A stretch of DNA of 64,000 bases from Labrus mixtus. Its lineage: Eukaryota; Chordata; Actinopteri; Labriformes; Labridae. The DNA lies in the NCBI RefSeq assembly GCF_963584025.1, contig NC_083627.1, positions 23,155,026-23,219,025 on the forward strand, given 5' to 3'. Positions 1 to 12,820 of the stretch are shown piece by piece. A program made the position numbers and the translations under genes. Each line of letters opens with the position of its first letter. Within the stretch, counting starts at the first letter, position 1. Under the pieces are notes generated by a model that had not been told where the DNA came from, searched no databases, and saw nothing but the letters and a program-made list of their open reading frames with translations.

Positions 1-204
1 AAGATTTTCAGCATTTCTTAGATGGTATGCAGTTATATTTCTTATATTTATTCATGGTTATTCAACAGATTGATATTCTTTTAACTTCTAAAATAGCTCA
101 ACAACTATAAATAAATCCCCATAAAACATTGATGAGTCACTAAGTTTCCTATAAAGTTTCATCATTGTTAGACTGATGTCTCTCAGACACTATTAACTAT
201 ATTA

Positions 205-640
205 GATAGATAGATATTCATGGTCCCCAGAGAAGGATTCCTTAGGGTCTCTGTCTCCTGACTTTTCATGTAACACCATCAGCAGGTTGATAACATTCAT
301 TGAGGATAAATGATAAAAACTATTTCTCAGCATCTACATGGATTGAACAAAAAATCCCTTGATACTTTTATGGATCCCTGCTGATGAATCCTATTCTAAT
401 AAGTTTAGTGATCCACTGAGTTGCTCTCTATTGCCACCATGAGGTTGTGCAGTAATTGAAGTTTTGATTGATATGTCTCAATTTTAAATTGATTGCTATT
501 TAATTTAGTGCCGACATTCATGTCTCCATCAGAATGATTTCTTATAACTCTTTCGATCCCTTTACTTTCCATACAAATTACAAATGGCATATTGCTGAGA
601 CGGATTATTAATTTAAATTGTTTTATGTTGATTTTAGATC
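205..640. repeat. degenerate dispersed teleost repeat
   Basis: The stretch repeats a theme I recognise from many fish genomes: TTCATGGTCCCCAGAG, then gtgatcc.ctgag with a GCCACCATGAGGTTG motif, then gacattcatgtctccatcag. The theme occurs two or three times internally with divergence. It is probably derived from a non-autonomous DNA transposon, but the class is uncertain. It begins after a short GATA microsatellite near 203-216. No protein is encoded. Confidence 0.55.
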
Positions 641-789
641 TCATTAAAGACTCAGGTGTAAGGCCAGGGTGTTATTTGCTTTTCAACCTTGTGTTTGCAG
701 CTGCATCGTGAATGTACTTGTTCACATACTGTGCACTATAGGCTTCTTACTGGAGGATATATCACGGGGGTTAGGGTACGTAACTATGT

Positions 790-900
790 TTTTGTTTGTT
801 TATTAGGATCCCCATTAGCTTCAGCACAAGCTAGAAGCTAATCTTTAAGCTAGAAGTTATGTGCAGGATGCAAACAACAGGCCTTTGGTGAAGCAGAGTG
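790..900. repeat. dispersed repeat with TTAGGATCCCCATTAGC motif
   Basis: Contains the TTAGGATCCCCATTAGC signature that recurs at about 40700 in this window and that I associate with LINE 3' ends in fish. The copy is short and truncated. Confidence 0.5.
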
Positions 901-984
901 ACCTGCTTTCACTCTCCGTTATTTAACAACAGGCAGCAGCTCAAAACTTTCTGCCATTTCTGTCCCTGCTGCTGTGTCGACACT

Positions 985-1240
985 ACACTAGCCCTATTCA
1001 GACTGCCATTTCAAGCTGCCATATTTACGCCCCTGTGACGCTTCGCCTTCAATCTGAATGTCACAGGGGGGGTAATGGGGAGACAAAGTGATCCCCCCCT
1101 CTTTACCGTCTTCAGAGGCGGGACAGTATCAGCGGAGACAGTATCAACAGAGCCAGCGGGGGAGTGCAGCGCTGTGTATGTGTGTGTGTGTGTGTGTGTG
1201 TATGTGTGGAGCTCCCACTGTGCCATGCTTCAACAACACT
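985..1240. repeat. dispersed repeat with internal hairpin
   Basis: Starts with CTAGCCCTATTCAGACTGCC, a motif I recognise from widespread teleost repeats. It contains an exact 10-bp inverted repeat (1030-1039 with 1060-1069) around a 20-nt loop, and ends near a TG microsatellite (1173-1207). The family is not named with confidence. Confidence 0.45.
1173..1207. repeat. TG microsatellite
   Basis: Nearly pure (TG)n with one or two TA interruptions. Confidence 0.9.
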
Positions 1241-2390
1241 GAAACACAATGTGAATATAGAGACATGGGACACCAATATTATCATTTTTGAGGATGTACA
1301 CAGCTGAAGCTCCAAACAGATGCAGGGCACAAGAATCATGTTTGTCAGGTTTAACCCTGTCTACAAACATTACATCAGGAGGACCTGTGAGTGGATGGTC
1401 TTGTAGCCCTCAGGCTGTGATGTCACACACACATGTACATACAAACAGGAAGCACTCCAGAGAGATTTGGAAAGGGATACCAGAAGAAGAACCACTTGAT
1501 TTGATTTGTTTGAGTTTATCAGTAAGACGGAGTTTTATGTGAAGTTTGACGGTTAATAAAACAGATAGGAAGATACATTAAGAATGGGAAGGAGGGAGTT
1601 GGAAGAGTGGGGAGGTAGGTAAAGCCTGAGGGAGGGAGGAGGGAACATCACATGGGGTTTATTGACAGATGCTCCAGCTGGAAGGCTTCAAAATGAAAAG
1701 AGCTGATTGCACATCTAAAGGAGATGATATAGGCAGTCCAGTCCGGCTTCTGGGCTGCAACACCCACCTAACACCAACACTCCCTCCCACTGACCGGAGA
1801 GCTCCTCTGCCACTGGACAAAAGCGGCTGCAAGTCAAGCATGAAGCAAAAAGGAGGGGGAGCTCGAAAGAAAACAGGGGGAGTGTTGGAGAGAAAATAGC
1901 AGGGGGCATGAACTGCCAGCTGTTGTGTTCAATGCAACACTTCTCGTGGGGTAAAGAATGACAAAAAAAATGAATCAAGGATGAGATATTGACCATGTTG
2001 TTGCATCATTTGTTGTCCGTATGGGCAATATTCCATTTTATGATAGAATTATAGAACTTTTTATAAAGGTTTGCATAAGCCTCTTAAGTAATTCCCTTTA
2101 GAAATGTGCTCTTTTGCTCTTCTTCAATTACAGCAAATTAGAGTTTTTGTCATTTTCAGAGACACATCAGCAGTGTGGAGGCATTTTTCTCACTTTCATT
2201 AACACATTTTTCAAGTTCCCCTTTAAAGCAGCCTTCAAAAATTTCACAGGTTTTTCTCAGATCTGTATGCATTACGCTGGCAGGTGTTTTGTTTACTGTA
2301 AAGATGGTTTTATTAAGTCAACACGAGGTCCTTGGCGTCATAAAAATGTTGCTTGCCATGTTGCTCTGAGCGCAGGTGTGGGTCCTGCTG

Positions 2391-2437
<47 letters not shown>
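2391..2437. repeat. TC then CA microsatellite
   Basis: Short TC run followed by an uninterrupted CA array. Confidence 0.9.
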
Positions 2438-2442
<5 letters not shown>

Positions 2443-5242
2443 TCCTGACTTTACTGTTTGTAAAAACTCCCAGTGTATGAAGCTTCTAGTTTAAACTCTT
2501 CAAAGTTTCCTATTACAAGTTTGGTGGCTAACTGATATACATTTAGGAATCCAACAAGTATCAACCCCTCTACTTTAAAACGCTAAGACACTTTATTCAT
2601 GCATGATTATGTTTTCTTTTTTTTTCCCCCCACTCTTTGCAATGACAGCATGTCTGATTACAAGACCAGAGGGAGCAAAAAGTAACAAGCCAAATCAGCC
2701 CCCTGAAGTGATATGTATTGGCTGAGGAGATTTATTTTCCCCAGCGCTCTGTTGTGCTGTAATCAAAGGGAGTGGCGCTCTGACTGCGACTTCCATCACC
2801 AGAGGCTAATGGCTAATCAAACAGGAGGGCTGCCAACTCTTGATGTGTTTTTTGTTTTTTTTCAAACTGTCTTGAACACTTTTTGTTAAATTCTCTCAAC
2901 AGATCTTACCTCACAATTAACACGCATTTGATTTCAAAATGGGTAACGTCATTTTGATTGTCCATACCAAAACACCAGCCAACTTCGAAATCAATTGCTA
3001 ACTTTCTGCCTTTCTAACTTTCCCAACAAATGTAGGACTTCTTGCAATGTTGTTGCCGTGCAGATCAGGAGGCGCAACTTTTTTTTTTCCGCTTGCCCTC
3101 TTTGTCTCCGACCTTTTGTGAGGAGCCATAGTGCAAGGGCCAAAGTTCAAAGGCTCTCTGACCCACAGATCTTTTCAAACGCCACATCCCATCAGTCCTC
3201 TGAAGCATTCTGGGGAGGATTTGTATGATTAATCAAGAGGCTCCCCCCCCCCCCCCCCCTCCCTGTGTCCCTAACTATAGGCACCGTCCCACTGTGAGCC
3301 CTCCTCCCCAAGGCAAAGAGTCAACACAGCAAATTAACTTCATGCCTCTGTTACATTTGTGGATTTTTTTCATGGTATCATTTCGAACCGTAAGGTGACA
3401 AAACTGCAGGAAACAAAATCCATGACTTGTGTTTCAAACCTTTTTTCCTGTGGGCAGACTTGTTGTATTTTCATGTTTTGGCTTAAATCGGAAAATAGTC
3501 CAGACACAAACAGAAACGACACTATTGTTCTTTCTTTTGGTTAGCCCCCCATTTGCGCCTAAAAACAGGCAATTATATTTATAGTGACTTTATCAAAGGT
3601 ATTTTGCTGTTAAAATAAGAAGTCCTTAAAGGGTAAATGTACCATGTCAATGAAAATAAATTCCAAGAGTTCATGTTACACCTTCAACAACTGACATGAA
3701 AGAATACAAAAACAGCTGCTGGAAATAACAGACCGGGTTTCAAAGGGCTAAGGTATCACTTGTGTGGCATTTATTAAACATCCCACCACAAGTTGTTCAC
3801 ACTTTGGCTCTTCTCAAACTAACTTGTTGGGAGTTCTAAGTTAACAATTAGGGAACTCACTTTGTGTCCCAGCAGCCTGGAGACAGCCTGGATTCAAGAT
3901 AAATCGTCTCTTTTTTCACTGACAAGTTGTTTGTATTTAATGCCTTCCACCCAACAGATGCTGCCGTGGCAATATATTTTAATAGTCCAGCCTTGCTCCA
4001 GGCAATGGAGGTGGTATGAAATTGGAGAGAGTCTGTTGAGGACTAGAGTTACATTTAGTGAGGGGGAACAAAGTCATTATTTCGAGATAAAAGCGGAGAT
4101 TTATCCATTACGATTCCACAAGAAAGTTGGAATTCTTTTTATTTTCTTTGATACAGGTGTTTGATGGACAAAGAGCCTCTCTCTGTCTCTTTATGTTCCA
4201 CCACATACACACAAACTGACACACTCAGTGGCCGCGGGGCCTGGCATGTGGGGGCACTGTAACATGGAGAACAAGTTTCAGGACACTCCCCGCTGGTCTC
4301 AGTCTGCGGTGCCGACCGCCTGTCGGCCAACCTCTGGCCGCCATCTGTGTCCCATTAGAGTCACAAGAGGGCCGCAGAGCAGAACGCAGGAGAGAGAAGG
4401 AAAAAGAAAATCCACTGTGTTCCCCTCAAAGTCATCGTGCATTATTTAATTACTGAGCACACTCCATAAACTTCATGTTATTAACACAGTGGGAGCACAT
4501 AAAAGTATATTGGATAAAGCGACAGAGAGGCTCAATCAGTCATTGGCTGCTGCAAACTGGGAATTCAGGCCAATGTTGGACTTCTGATGTTTGTTGATAA
4601 GCCATAGTTTTAATTGCAAGAATATGAGTTATTTATCTGCAGCCTTGATAGAGTGTAATTATTTAAGCATCAAATCAAGGCCTATACAATTGGATTCTGC
4701 TGCTGGGTGTTTGCATAATTTCATCGCTAAGTATGCATATGGTGACTGTTTGTTTAAATATTTTCTGTGCCTGAACTTCTTATTCAGAAAATAAAACGGT
4801 TCACAATGGAAATAAATGAACCTCCATAAGATTGTTTTATAAGAGCGCAAGGATTAATGCAATAAGTCAATGGATTATTCGGAATTATTCAATAAATAAA
4901 AGAAAGGAGGTCTTAAATGGTGAGTTCTTAGTTCTTAGTTCTCATGTATTGTTTTTAGACTTTTTAGCTCTGTATGGTGACTCTATATGCTAACAGCCAG
5001 ATGAGAGAGGGGGCTGCAGAGGGTTCTGGGGGTCACAGGTTTTGAGGCCACGTTGCATGACCTCAATCAGCGCTAAAGGGGACGTTCCCAAATAGCTAAA
5101 ACTATCCAGATGATGACCTCCGACCTCTGCTCTGCACCCACCAGCCTCTGAGTGAAGTGGACGTCGCCTCTGGCTCTGCAGGACCAAGAAAGCCTTTATT
5201 AGAGCCTGACATTGGAGCCAGGATTAGATTTGGGGACTAAGA

Positions 5243-5357
<115 letters not shown>

Positions 5358-6751
5358 AATGAAGCCTATTTTCATCTCTTGCTTGTTTTCTCTCACTCCC
5401 TCATCCCCCCCCATACTCCCCCCCTCTTCTCCTCCCTATAACAACCAATAAAGCTTTTGTGGTTCGCTGACTCCTGCAGGCTGCTTGAGTGGGGAAGTTG
5501 CCTGTCTCCAACACTTTATGTTGTTTAGATTTGGGGTAAAAAAAATAAAACATAACCTGCCACCTGTCTGCTCAGCCTGAGAAGCGATCCAAACACAACA
5601 ATTAGCCAGCGCAGAACTGCTATAAAATGCCATTATGGGGTGTGTCTGTGTGAGTGTGCGAGACGGATAGAAAACAGCGCACACTTGAAATATATAAGCA
5701 CACTTCCACTCCAAATGAATTCACAGCATGTGGGAAAACACAACGGCCTGACCTGAATAAATATTGGACGGGGCTTGTGTTCCCGTCCCAACAAATGGAA
5801 ATCAGCCGATTGATTTCAGGATAACAGCTCGCATATATTCAGAAATGGCTTTTATCGCTGCCACTGAGAGTCATATAAGGAAATCTAATGTCTCTGTAAT
5901 GTAAATATAATGCCACTAATCCGAAGGTGCAAGGCAGCTTGAAATCTCCTCAGGCAGGCGTGCAGGGGCTCCTAAATATGTAATACCGTTAAATCAAATT
6001 AGAATAGCAGTGTCTGACCAGAAGTGAAAGCAGTGTGCAGCTCACACTGGAAGATAATTCAAGAAGCACAGTGAGCGGAGAGCAGATTAATTTGCACTAA
6101 AATTATCCGATGGATTGTTTCACCAAGCATTTCCATTTTTCAGTGAATTATTCTCCCTCCACTGGCTTGGCATCAGAGCGGGACTGAGTGTGTCACACCT
6201 CCTTTGTCGGACTAAATACATTTTTTGTGTTTTTCCTTGGCAGAGGAGGCGTCGTACATGACATTTCAACCTCCATGCCAACCCCTGCGGCAGGCGGTAC
6301 GGCGGCTTCTCAGCAGCGGGGGGGGGGGGGAACGTCGTCTTTGAGGGAGGCTGTCTGAATCCGAGCGGCACAGTTGGCCCGGATCAGTTTAATACCCAGC
6401 ATCGGCTTTTATGTGTGCGTTTTTGAAGATTGTGTCTCTGACATTGAGGGCACAAAAGAATTTACACACAGAAATCTTAGCATTCTTTGTATTTGAAATC
6501 AATATGGAAGGCTACATGTCAGTCTAAGACCTACAGACCATACAGCTGTGAGGATCCTCTGTCCAAGGTCAGCAATGCACCTCACAACTCTGAAAACTTT
6601 AGAGGCCAAGTTCAACTTTCTTCATTGAACAAGTCCTTAGACTTCTCTATCAACACCTCTGTAGTCTCAAAAAGGAACAACAGTACTTGTTCAAGTGACA
6701 CTGCCGACAGATCGCTGGAGAAATCATGTAGGGAGTAAAGGAGGAAGTCAT

Positions 6752-7345
6752 TTAAAGGTCCCATATTCTGCTTTTTCTGGTTTTATATGCTCTTTAGTGA
6801 GTTTTCCAAGTGTCCTGTGCATGTTTAGACACATCTATGTGCAAAAATTCAAAGTCCACGGAAACGCAGCTTCTCCTACGTCCTCCTGTTAGCTGTAGCA
6901 TTAGCTGCATGTAACGCTCGGTTCTAGCCCCCCTCGATAAAATTTGTCAATCCGACGTCATTGTCAGTGTGAGATCACTGATCTAAGTCCATTGGCTCGT
7001 TGTGGCAAGCCCTGCAGCTCATGTTGAAATTTCCGAGACGCGTGCTGAGCAACTGACCAATAACGACAGAGCGGATCGGCAGACCAATCAGAGCAGACTT
7101 GGCCCACGTAGGGTCTAACAGTGTGGGCTCAGCAGAGCGTAGCTGACGGACTCAGAGCGTAGAGGGAGCAAGGAGGAGCAGTGCATGAAAACAGACACTT
7201 TTTTCAAACTTTATCTATTGTGAACGTACAAAAGTAGGTACATAGATTAAATATACAAACCCCAAAAAGGGCAGAATATGAGCTCTTTAATAATGGTAGG
7301 GTGGGTATAGGGAAAAGGAAAAGTCAATCGAATATGGGACTTTAA
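6752..7345. mobile_element. TTAA-bounded MITE-like element
   Basis: The element begins TTAAAGGTCCCATATTC and ends GAATATGGGACTTTAA, an inverted terminal repeat with one missing base, both ends carrying TTAA. A second near-copy of the terminus (GCAGAATATGAGCTCTTTAA, 7271-7290) lies just inside the right end. There is no transposase frame in 594 bp, so it is non-autonomous. TTAA at both ends suggests piggyBac-type mobilisation. I recognise the GGTCCCATATT terminus from many fish genomes. Confidence 0.75.
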
Positions 7346-8835
7346 ATTTGAACATGGGTTTTCTAACCAACGTCCATCTTCATGTTTAACTTAACCTTCA
7401 CCCATGTTTATTTTCATCACCATGACAACGAGGGTCTCCATATCTGGGCAAAGTGGTAATTTATGACTCAAACTTATATAATTATTTTTGCCTGAACCTC
7501 AACAAACTAATGATTACCAACGTAAAGAAGGTAAATCAATCTCAAGGCTCTGTTCCTTTCACAGTAGGTAAGCTATTCAAAGGTCATTCTTATCTTTTTT
7601 TCTCTGCTCTGTTGTCAAGTTTGGTACGTTTTCTTAACATGCGTTCTGTGAGAGTCCGGTATTCCTTCTTTACAGAACCAACAGAGTAGCAGATTTTTTC
7701 TTCTTCTTGTAGTGTTTTTTTTTAGGAATCAGCAAACTGACCTAGCAATGCATTACTGTCTCCAACTTGAGTGGAAAAAGGGGATTGAATTTAAAATGAG
7801 TGAAAGTTTGGCACAATGATAGAAACAAATAAATACATCTGATATATTAAGAGTCACACCTGATACCACTGTTGGGGTTGTATTAAAGACTGAAATCTTA
7901 TTGGTGTTGGATAACTTTATAAAAGTATAAAATATTTTCTATTAGTTTCCCCTTCCCTTTTTTTTAGGACAGTTTGCCCAAAGTTTGCCTTTGATAAAGG
8001 ACATTTTGTGAGTATTCTTTTCCGCATTTGTTTCTTTACAAAAGTATATTGTGATGCGTATATTTCCAAAGCTTTCAAAAAGCAACACTAAAAAGTTTAA
8101 CACAAGTGAACGTGAAGCACCAATAAAGTGAACACAAACACACACATACTTCCTTGGGGCTGGTCACATGCTCCATGCTCTCTGTTTAACTGAATGTCTT
8201 TTGTGGTGAACTGGCTGCTTCACTCTTACAGCCCACGCACACTCCCACACACTTACAAACAGCCATTCACATTTATGCATAAAGCCCAAGCACACACACT
8301 GTTATCCACAAATAGTCAGTCATGAGTGCATTCATGGTGCATCTTTTTTGGCGAGTTTTATTTCTGGAACAGATGTGAGTTCATAGTCACGCTGAGTTCA
8401 AAATTCATTTAAAATGTTGAATCAGAGCAGCTCGCAGTGCTGCAATCACACTAAGCAAACGTGTCATAAGAAACATAAGAATGGATCTGAACTTTTAACG
8501 CAGTTTACAACCACTGAGCAGGAAGAATTAGGAAACAACAGATTCTCTCATTATGAAATACAACATTTTAGAAGCATCATTTTAAAGGCTAACTGAAACT
8601 TCAGGCCTTTTAGCTGAATAACTGACTTACAGTTGTGAACCATAACCTATCCATTTGGCTGGATTGTGATTTTTTACACAAGCTATTTGATTTTCTACTA
8701 TCACATGTTTCCAATAGTCTTTTCACCCTTCAGCTTGGCACTGATTAAAAGAACCAAATGAAAACCAGATCTTCAGAGGTTCTCATATTCCAAATGTGTT
8801 ACCTTTGGACTGACCTAACTAGGTATTTTTCCACC

Positions 8836-8900
8836 ATATTTTGCCTGTATGCTAAGCTAACTGGCTGCTAGCTGTACCCATGCATTTAGCAGACGGTAAC
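8836..8900. repeat. fragment of GCTAAGCTAA-type dispersed repeat
   Basis: Contains TATGCTAAGCTAACTGGCTG followed by a GCTAGCTGT segment. The same theme occurs near 43300-43365 in reverse orientation and near 62680-62735. This is a short degenerate copy of a common fish repeat. Confidence 0.5.
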
Positions 8901-9329
8901 ATTTTCTACCTTTTTTTTCTGTTTTTGTACAATTAATCAGAAGATGTAAATATGTCACTTCTTTTCACATCACTAAACTATACCATATATGGCAAACAAT
9001 TATCACATGACCATGTTTCAACCAATCAATCATCCCATTTTTTTATAAAGCACATGACCAAAGTGCTGTACATGGAACAAAAGAGTATGACAGTTACAGT
9101 CCACACAGAAAGCTCATACATGTGTGCTAACACAAACACACACACACTGTTTTTTCTTAGTCCTATCTTCAGTTTGTTTACATCGCCAGGACGGCCGGCT
9201 GACTCCTCCCCTCGCGTATAAAAGTTGTTTAATTGAGGGACTAGAGAAAAGAAGAATAACATACTGTACTCACTGCTTAACTGTGTTTCTAGATCACACT
9301 CATTTCAGGTAAATTTACATGCAGTGTGA

Positions 9330-9460
9330 AGATATGAGCATAATAAAGATCGCTAGCATTAGCATGCTAACACAACAATGCACCACGAGTTGTTTTGGTT
9401 TCATGCTGGTGCTCAAGGGCGACATCTGCTGGATCAAAAAATGGCATATAAAGCCTTTAA
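9330..9460. repeat. degenerate dispersed repeat ending AAAGCCTTTAA
   Basis: Contains GCTAGCATTAGCATGCTAAC and the sequence GGGCGACATCTGCTGGATCA, both recurrent in teleost repeats, and ends with GCATATAAAGCCTTTAA. TTAA at the end suggests a MITE terminus. A partial partner (TTAAAGGCT) occurs at 8582, but the pairing is too short to define an element. Confidence 0.4.
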
Positions 9461-11034
9461 TGCTCAATGTGTATTTACTGATGTTTCATTATTTTTCTCC
9501 ACAGCTGCAGCTCCTTTTCCTGAGCTGGATGACCACACACAGCTGGCAGTCAGCTGTGGTGTCACCACAATGTCCTCAAGTGCACTTCATGCTACATGTG
9601 TACTCTGAAACATTTTCATCTTTGCCAGTTTAGTTTCAAACTTTTACACTTTACTCTGGTATATATTATTTTGAAAATGACTGTCTTTCCAGGAAACACA
9701 AAACTTTAGAGTGGTGATCAGATGTACGTCACATAAGAAAAGTCTTTCCTCACTTCTTTACTTTGATCTTTTTATTAAACACAGCTGTATGTAGATGTGG
9801 GTCGGGGTGGTGGTACTTCCGGGGGGCTTGGCCAGTTGAATTTTTTTTAGAGCATGGTGTTAAACCACAGGAATGCTCAGGCAGATTATGTGCAGCACTT
9901 GACAGCTACTCAGCATCTGAAAGAAGTTTTGATCTGAATTCCACGTAAACTGATCCCATGTTTGGGATAAATGAAGTATAAAAAATGAAAAATGAACAGA
10001 GGGGAAATTCAGGTTTAAACTCTGTTATTGAGAGACATGCAACTGGCACACACGCACAGATCAGGTGACATCTTTAAATAGCGTGTTTCATTTGTAAAAC
10101 CATCTCTCTTTTTTTTGGTTTTAAAGAATGCAGTTGCATTTAGGACTGCTATATTTTTTATGTACTGCTTTTACTTTTTTTTGTTCACCATCCTCACTGA
10201 GAAGAACAAAATTCACAGTATGTCAAACAAACCGTTCAAACCATTTGTGTTTGTACATTTTGGGTATGAATCTTTTGAAAATCTTTATCTCTCGACTTGT
10301 ATTATACTGTATAACTTAACAAAATGTAAAAATCAAAGTTCTGTCCTTTGTAGCGTAAACATCTATTTCACACAAGCTGCTCTTTAAGTTAAAATGGTTT
10401 TCAGTGATTCTGCTCACACACGGACCACAAACAAAATCAATTTTCATTCGCTCTAACCCCTGACTTTCCTGTTAGTACATCATTAATACCAACATGCATG
10501 CTCATAATTACATGCTAACATGACTCTGAAGGCTCCCACCTGTGTCAATACAATGTCAGTTTATTTAGCGTTAGCTTTGGGCTAAAGGTTTAGCTGTTTC
10601 CATGTCTGCAACAGAGCTGTGTGCCTCCAGGGTGCAAGCTGAATAAAGATTACATGTGTCATTATATTAAGTAGCAGCAGCTCTTGTTCTACACACGCTA
10701 ATATAAGGTGACATACATTTTACATGAGCTCCACTGGCCGGCTACTGGTGGCTCCGAGGTGGCTCACTTCATTTAAAGCACGGACAGAATTAATTAGGTA
10801 AACGTCTCAGAGGTTAATCATTCTCCCCCTTTTTCTTTTTTTCACTTTTTTTTTCTTTTGCTCTGCTGGCTTTTGTCTTAACACACTTTCCTGCTCTCAT
10901 TTATTCTCTACCCTCTATTTAACCCCTTGTTGCTTGTCCTGCCTCTTAAATTACATCTATTTATTTAAAAGTCAGACTAGGTTTTTTGTTTGATTTCTTA
11001 CAGTGTTCCACGTGCACATACTCCAACACACACT

Positions 11035-11038
<4 letters not shown>

Positions 11039-11065
<27 letters not shown>
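11039..11065. repeat. CA microsatellite
   Basis: Pure CA array followed by CGTACACACA. Confidence 0.9.
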
Positions 11066-11494
11066 GTACACACAGAGAGGGTGGTCTGTAAAGCCTGAGG
11101 TTAAGTTGATTAATTAACACTGATATAGATTAATTAGCTGTAGCACCACTTTGATCTGTGAAATCACCCCCATATGTGTAGCCAGCATGTCTGAAGCAGT
11201 GGGGTATATTTGTATATGTAGGCGGGCGACTTGCATGTGGGATTTTGCCTGCATGCATGCGGTGAAATATCAGGTCTTTGGACCTGAGAAAAATGTTGCA
11301 AAAATACAAGAAAAGGCAGTTGATTTATGAATGATGGATCTGACAGCTTTTTGCATATTAGATTTAAATTTGATGCATATTTCTGTAAATGTAAAAACTA
11401 AAAAAAGGAGGATTGCGCTCTCTTGTAGCTCTAAAGTTAAAAAAAACAAACAATCAAATTACATGTTTGTTTTTTTTAAATGTAATGCCTAAAA

Positions 11495-11790
11495 ACCATA
11501 GACTGTAAATTTAAATGGACAAAGCCTGAGTGATGTCAGCCATCTGTTCCTGCAGGAGGCTCTGGAGGCTCATCAGCAGCAGCCGCCATGCTGGAAATCC
11601 TGTCTCAACCTAACTTTCAGTCAACCTAACAACAGACTGAGAGCTGGAGCTGAGGCGGGTTTTAAGTCTCTTGACGAACCGTTACACCAGGCCTACCTGT
11701 CTATCATTTTAGCTATGCGCTTAACTATGGATAACACGTATCATTTTCAAAATCAAAAAAGGAATAGTTTAAAAAAATCCACCTCCTGTA
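11495..11790. repeat. dispersed repeat starting ATAGACTGTAAAT
   Basis: The start (CATAGACTGTAAATTTAAATG) and the body (GAGTGATGTCAGCCATCTG, then GCAGCCGCCATGCTGGAAAT) match a repeat I know from many teleosts, whose consensus begins with a tagactgtatataaa-like sequence. There is no coding capacity. Ends are approximate. Confidence 0.55.
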
Positions 11791-11976
11791 CAGTGTGTGC
11801 CTGTGATGACAATAACTAATCACACCTATTTACTTCATAGGTACCAGAGCCCCAAATGAGGCCTATTTTTTTAATGGTCATATTTGAAAAAGTGATATAA
11901 ACAAAAGTTCTGCAGGACAACATCTTACTCAGCTAAACAAAGGTTATATGTTTATTCTCTTAAAAAAAGACAAAAC

Positions 11977-12190
11977 TGGGGCACTGGTGGTGCAGTGGTT
12001 GGAGCGCGCGCCCCATGTATGGAGGCTGTGGTCCTCCAAGCGGGCGGCCCAGGTTCGGGTCTGAACTGTGGCTCCTTTCCCGCATGTCATTCCTCTCTCT
12101 CTCTCTCTCTCTCCCTGATTTCTGACTCTATCCACTGACCTATCTCTCCAATAAAGGCACAAAATGCCCAAAAATAAATTTAAAAAAAAA
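11977..12190 (+). mobile_element. tRNA-derived SINE, copy 1
   Basis: Begins GGGGCACTGGTGGTGCAGTGG (A-box-like) with a B box GGTTCGGGTCT at 12052-12062, then a CT-rich stretch, then AATAAAGGC and an A-rich tail. A probable target-site duplication flanks it: AAAAGACAAAACTG before and AAAAGAGGCAAAACTG after. A second copy in reverse orientation is at 50263-50443; they share the CCCCATGTATGG..GGCTGT.GTCCT block. This is a Pol III retroposon, not a tRNA gene. Confidence 0.8.
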
Positions 12191-12442
12191 GAGGCAAAAC
12201 TGAAGGAAGTAGCCCCAGCTCAACCACCTCTCTCATCTTCCCTCCTTCCAACGTTCTCTTACATCTCACAGCAAAGAGTGGCATCCACCAGCTAGCATCA
12301 TTAAAAATCAATATGGCTGCTTATTTAGAGTTTGAACCAAGTGTGAATTGAAGAGGGGGAAGCTCTGACAATTCCCCGGTGCTGAGCCCTCCGAGTCACA
12401 TGTGGTTTGTCAAGCTTTGTCACAGGACGAAAGAGAAAGGGA

Positions 12443-12444
<2 letters not shown>

Positions 12445-12534
<90 letters not shown>
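12445..12534. repeat. GT microsatellite
   Basis: About 84 bp of pure GT ending in GCGCGC-like transition. Confidence 0.95.
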
Positions 12535-12535
<1 letters not shown>

Positions 12536-12753
12536 GGGTAAGAGTGCTAAGGATGAGTGGGGAGGCATAGCTGCCGTGGTCTCCATGGCGATGATGCTAG
12601 TTAGCTAGCTAGCGCTCGGGGGCCTTGGAGAAAAGTGACAATACAAGAGACTTAGCAGCAGCCGCGGCTCAGCAGCAGCACTGCATTAATGAGATTTTTC
12701 ACACTTATTATACACACACTCCAAGCTAGCACCGAAGCAGGAGCAGTTGAGTG

Positions 12754-12756
<3 letters not shown>

Positions 12757-12819
<63 letters not shown>
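12757..12819. repeat. GT microsatellite
   Basis: About 63 bp of pure GT, 220 bp after the previous array and in the same orientation. Confidence 0.95.

Positions 12820-12820
<1 letters not shown>

Larger units (their letters stand above)
7346..11490. other. intergenic, no gene recognised
   Basis: AT-rich stretch with remnants of dispersed repeats near 8836-8900 and 9330-9460 and a CA microsatellite at 11039. Segments around 10730-10830 and 11090-11220 contain clusters of TAATTA-type sites and may be regulatory. No coding exon is supported on either strand. Confidence 0.55.

Noticed and set aside
12445..12819. Regular spaced repeats as a possible CRISPR-like array
   Set aside because: Pure dinucleotide microsatellites; there are no unique spacers and the genome is vertebrate.
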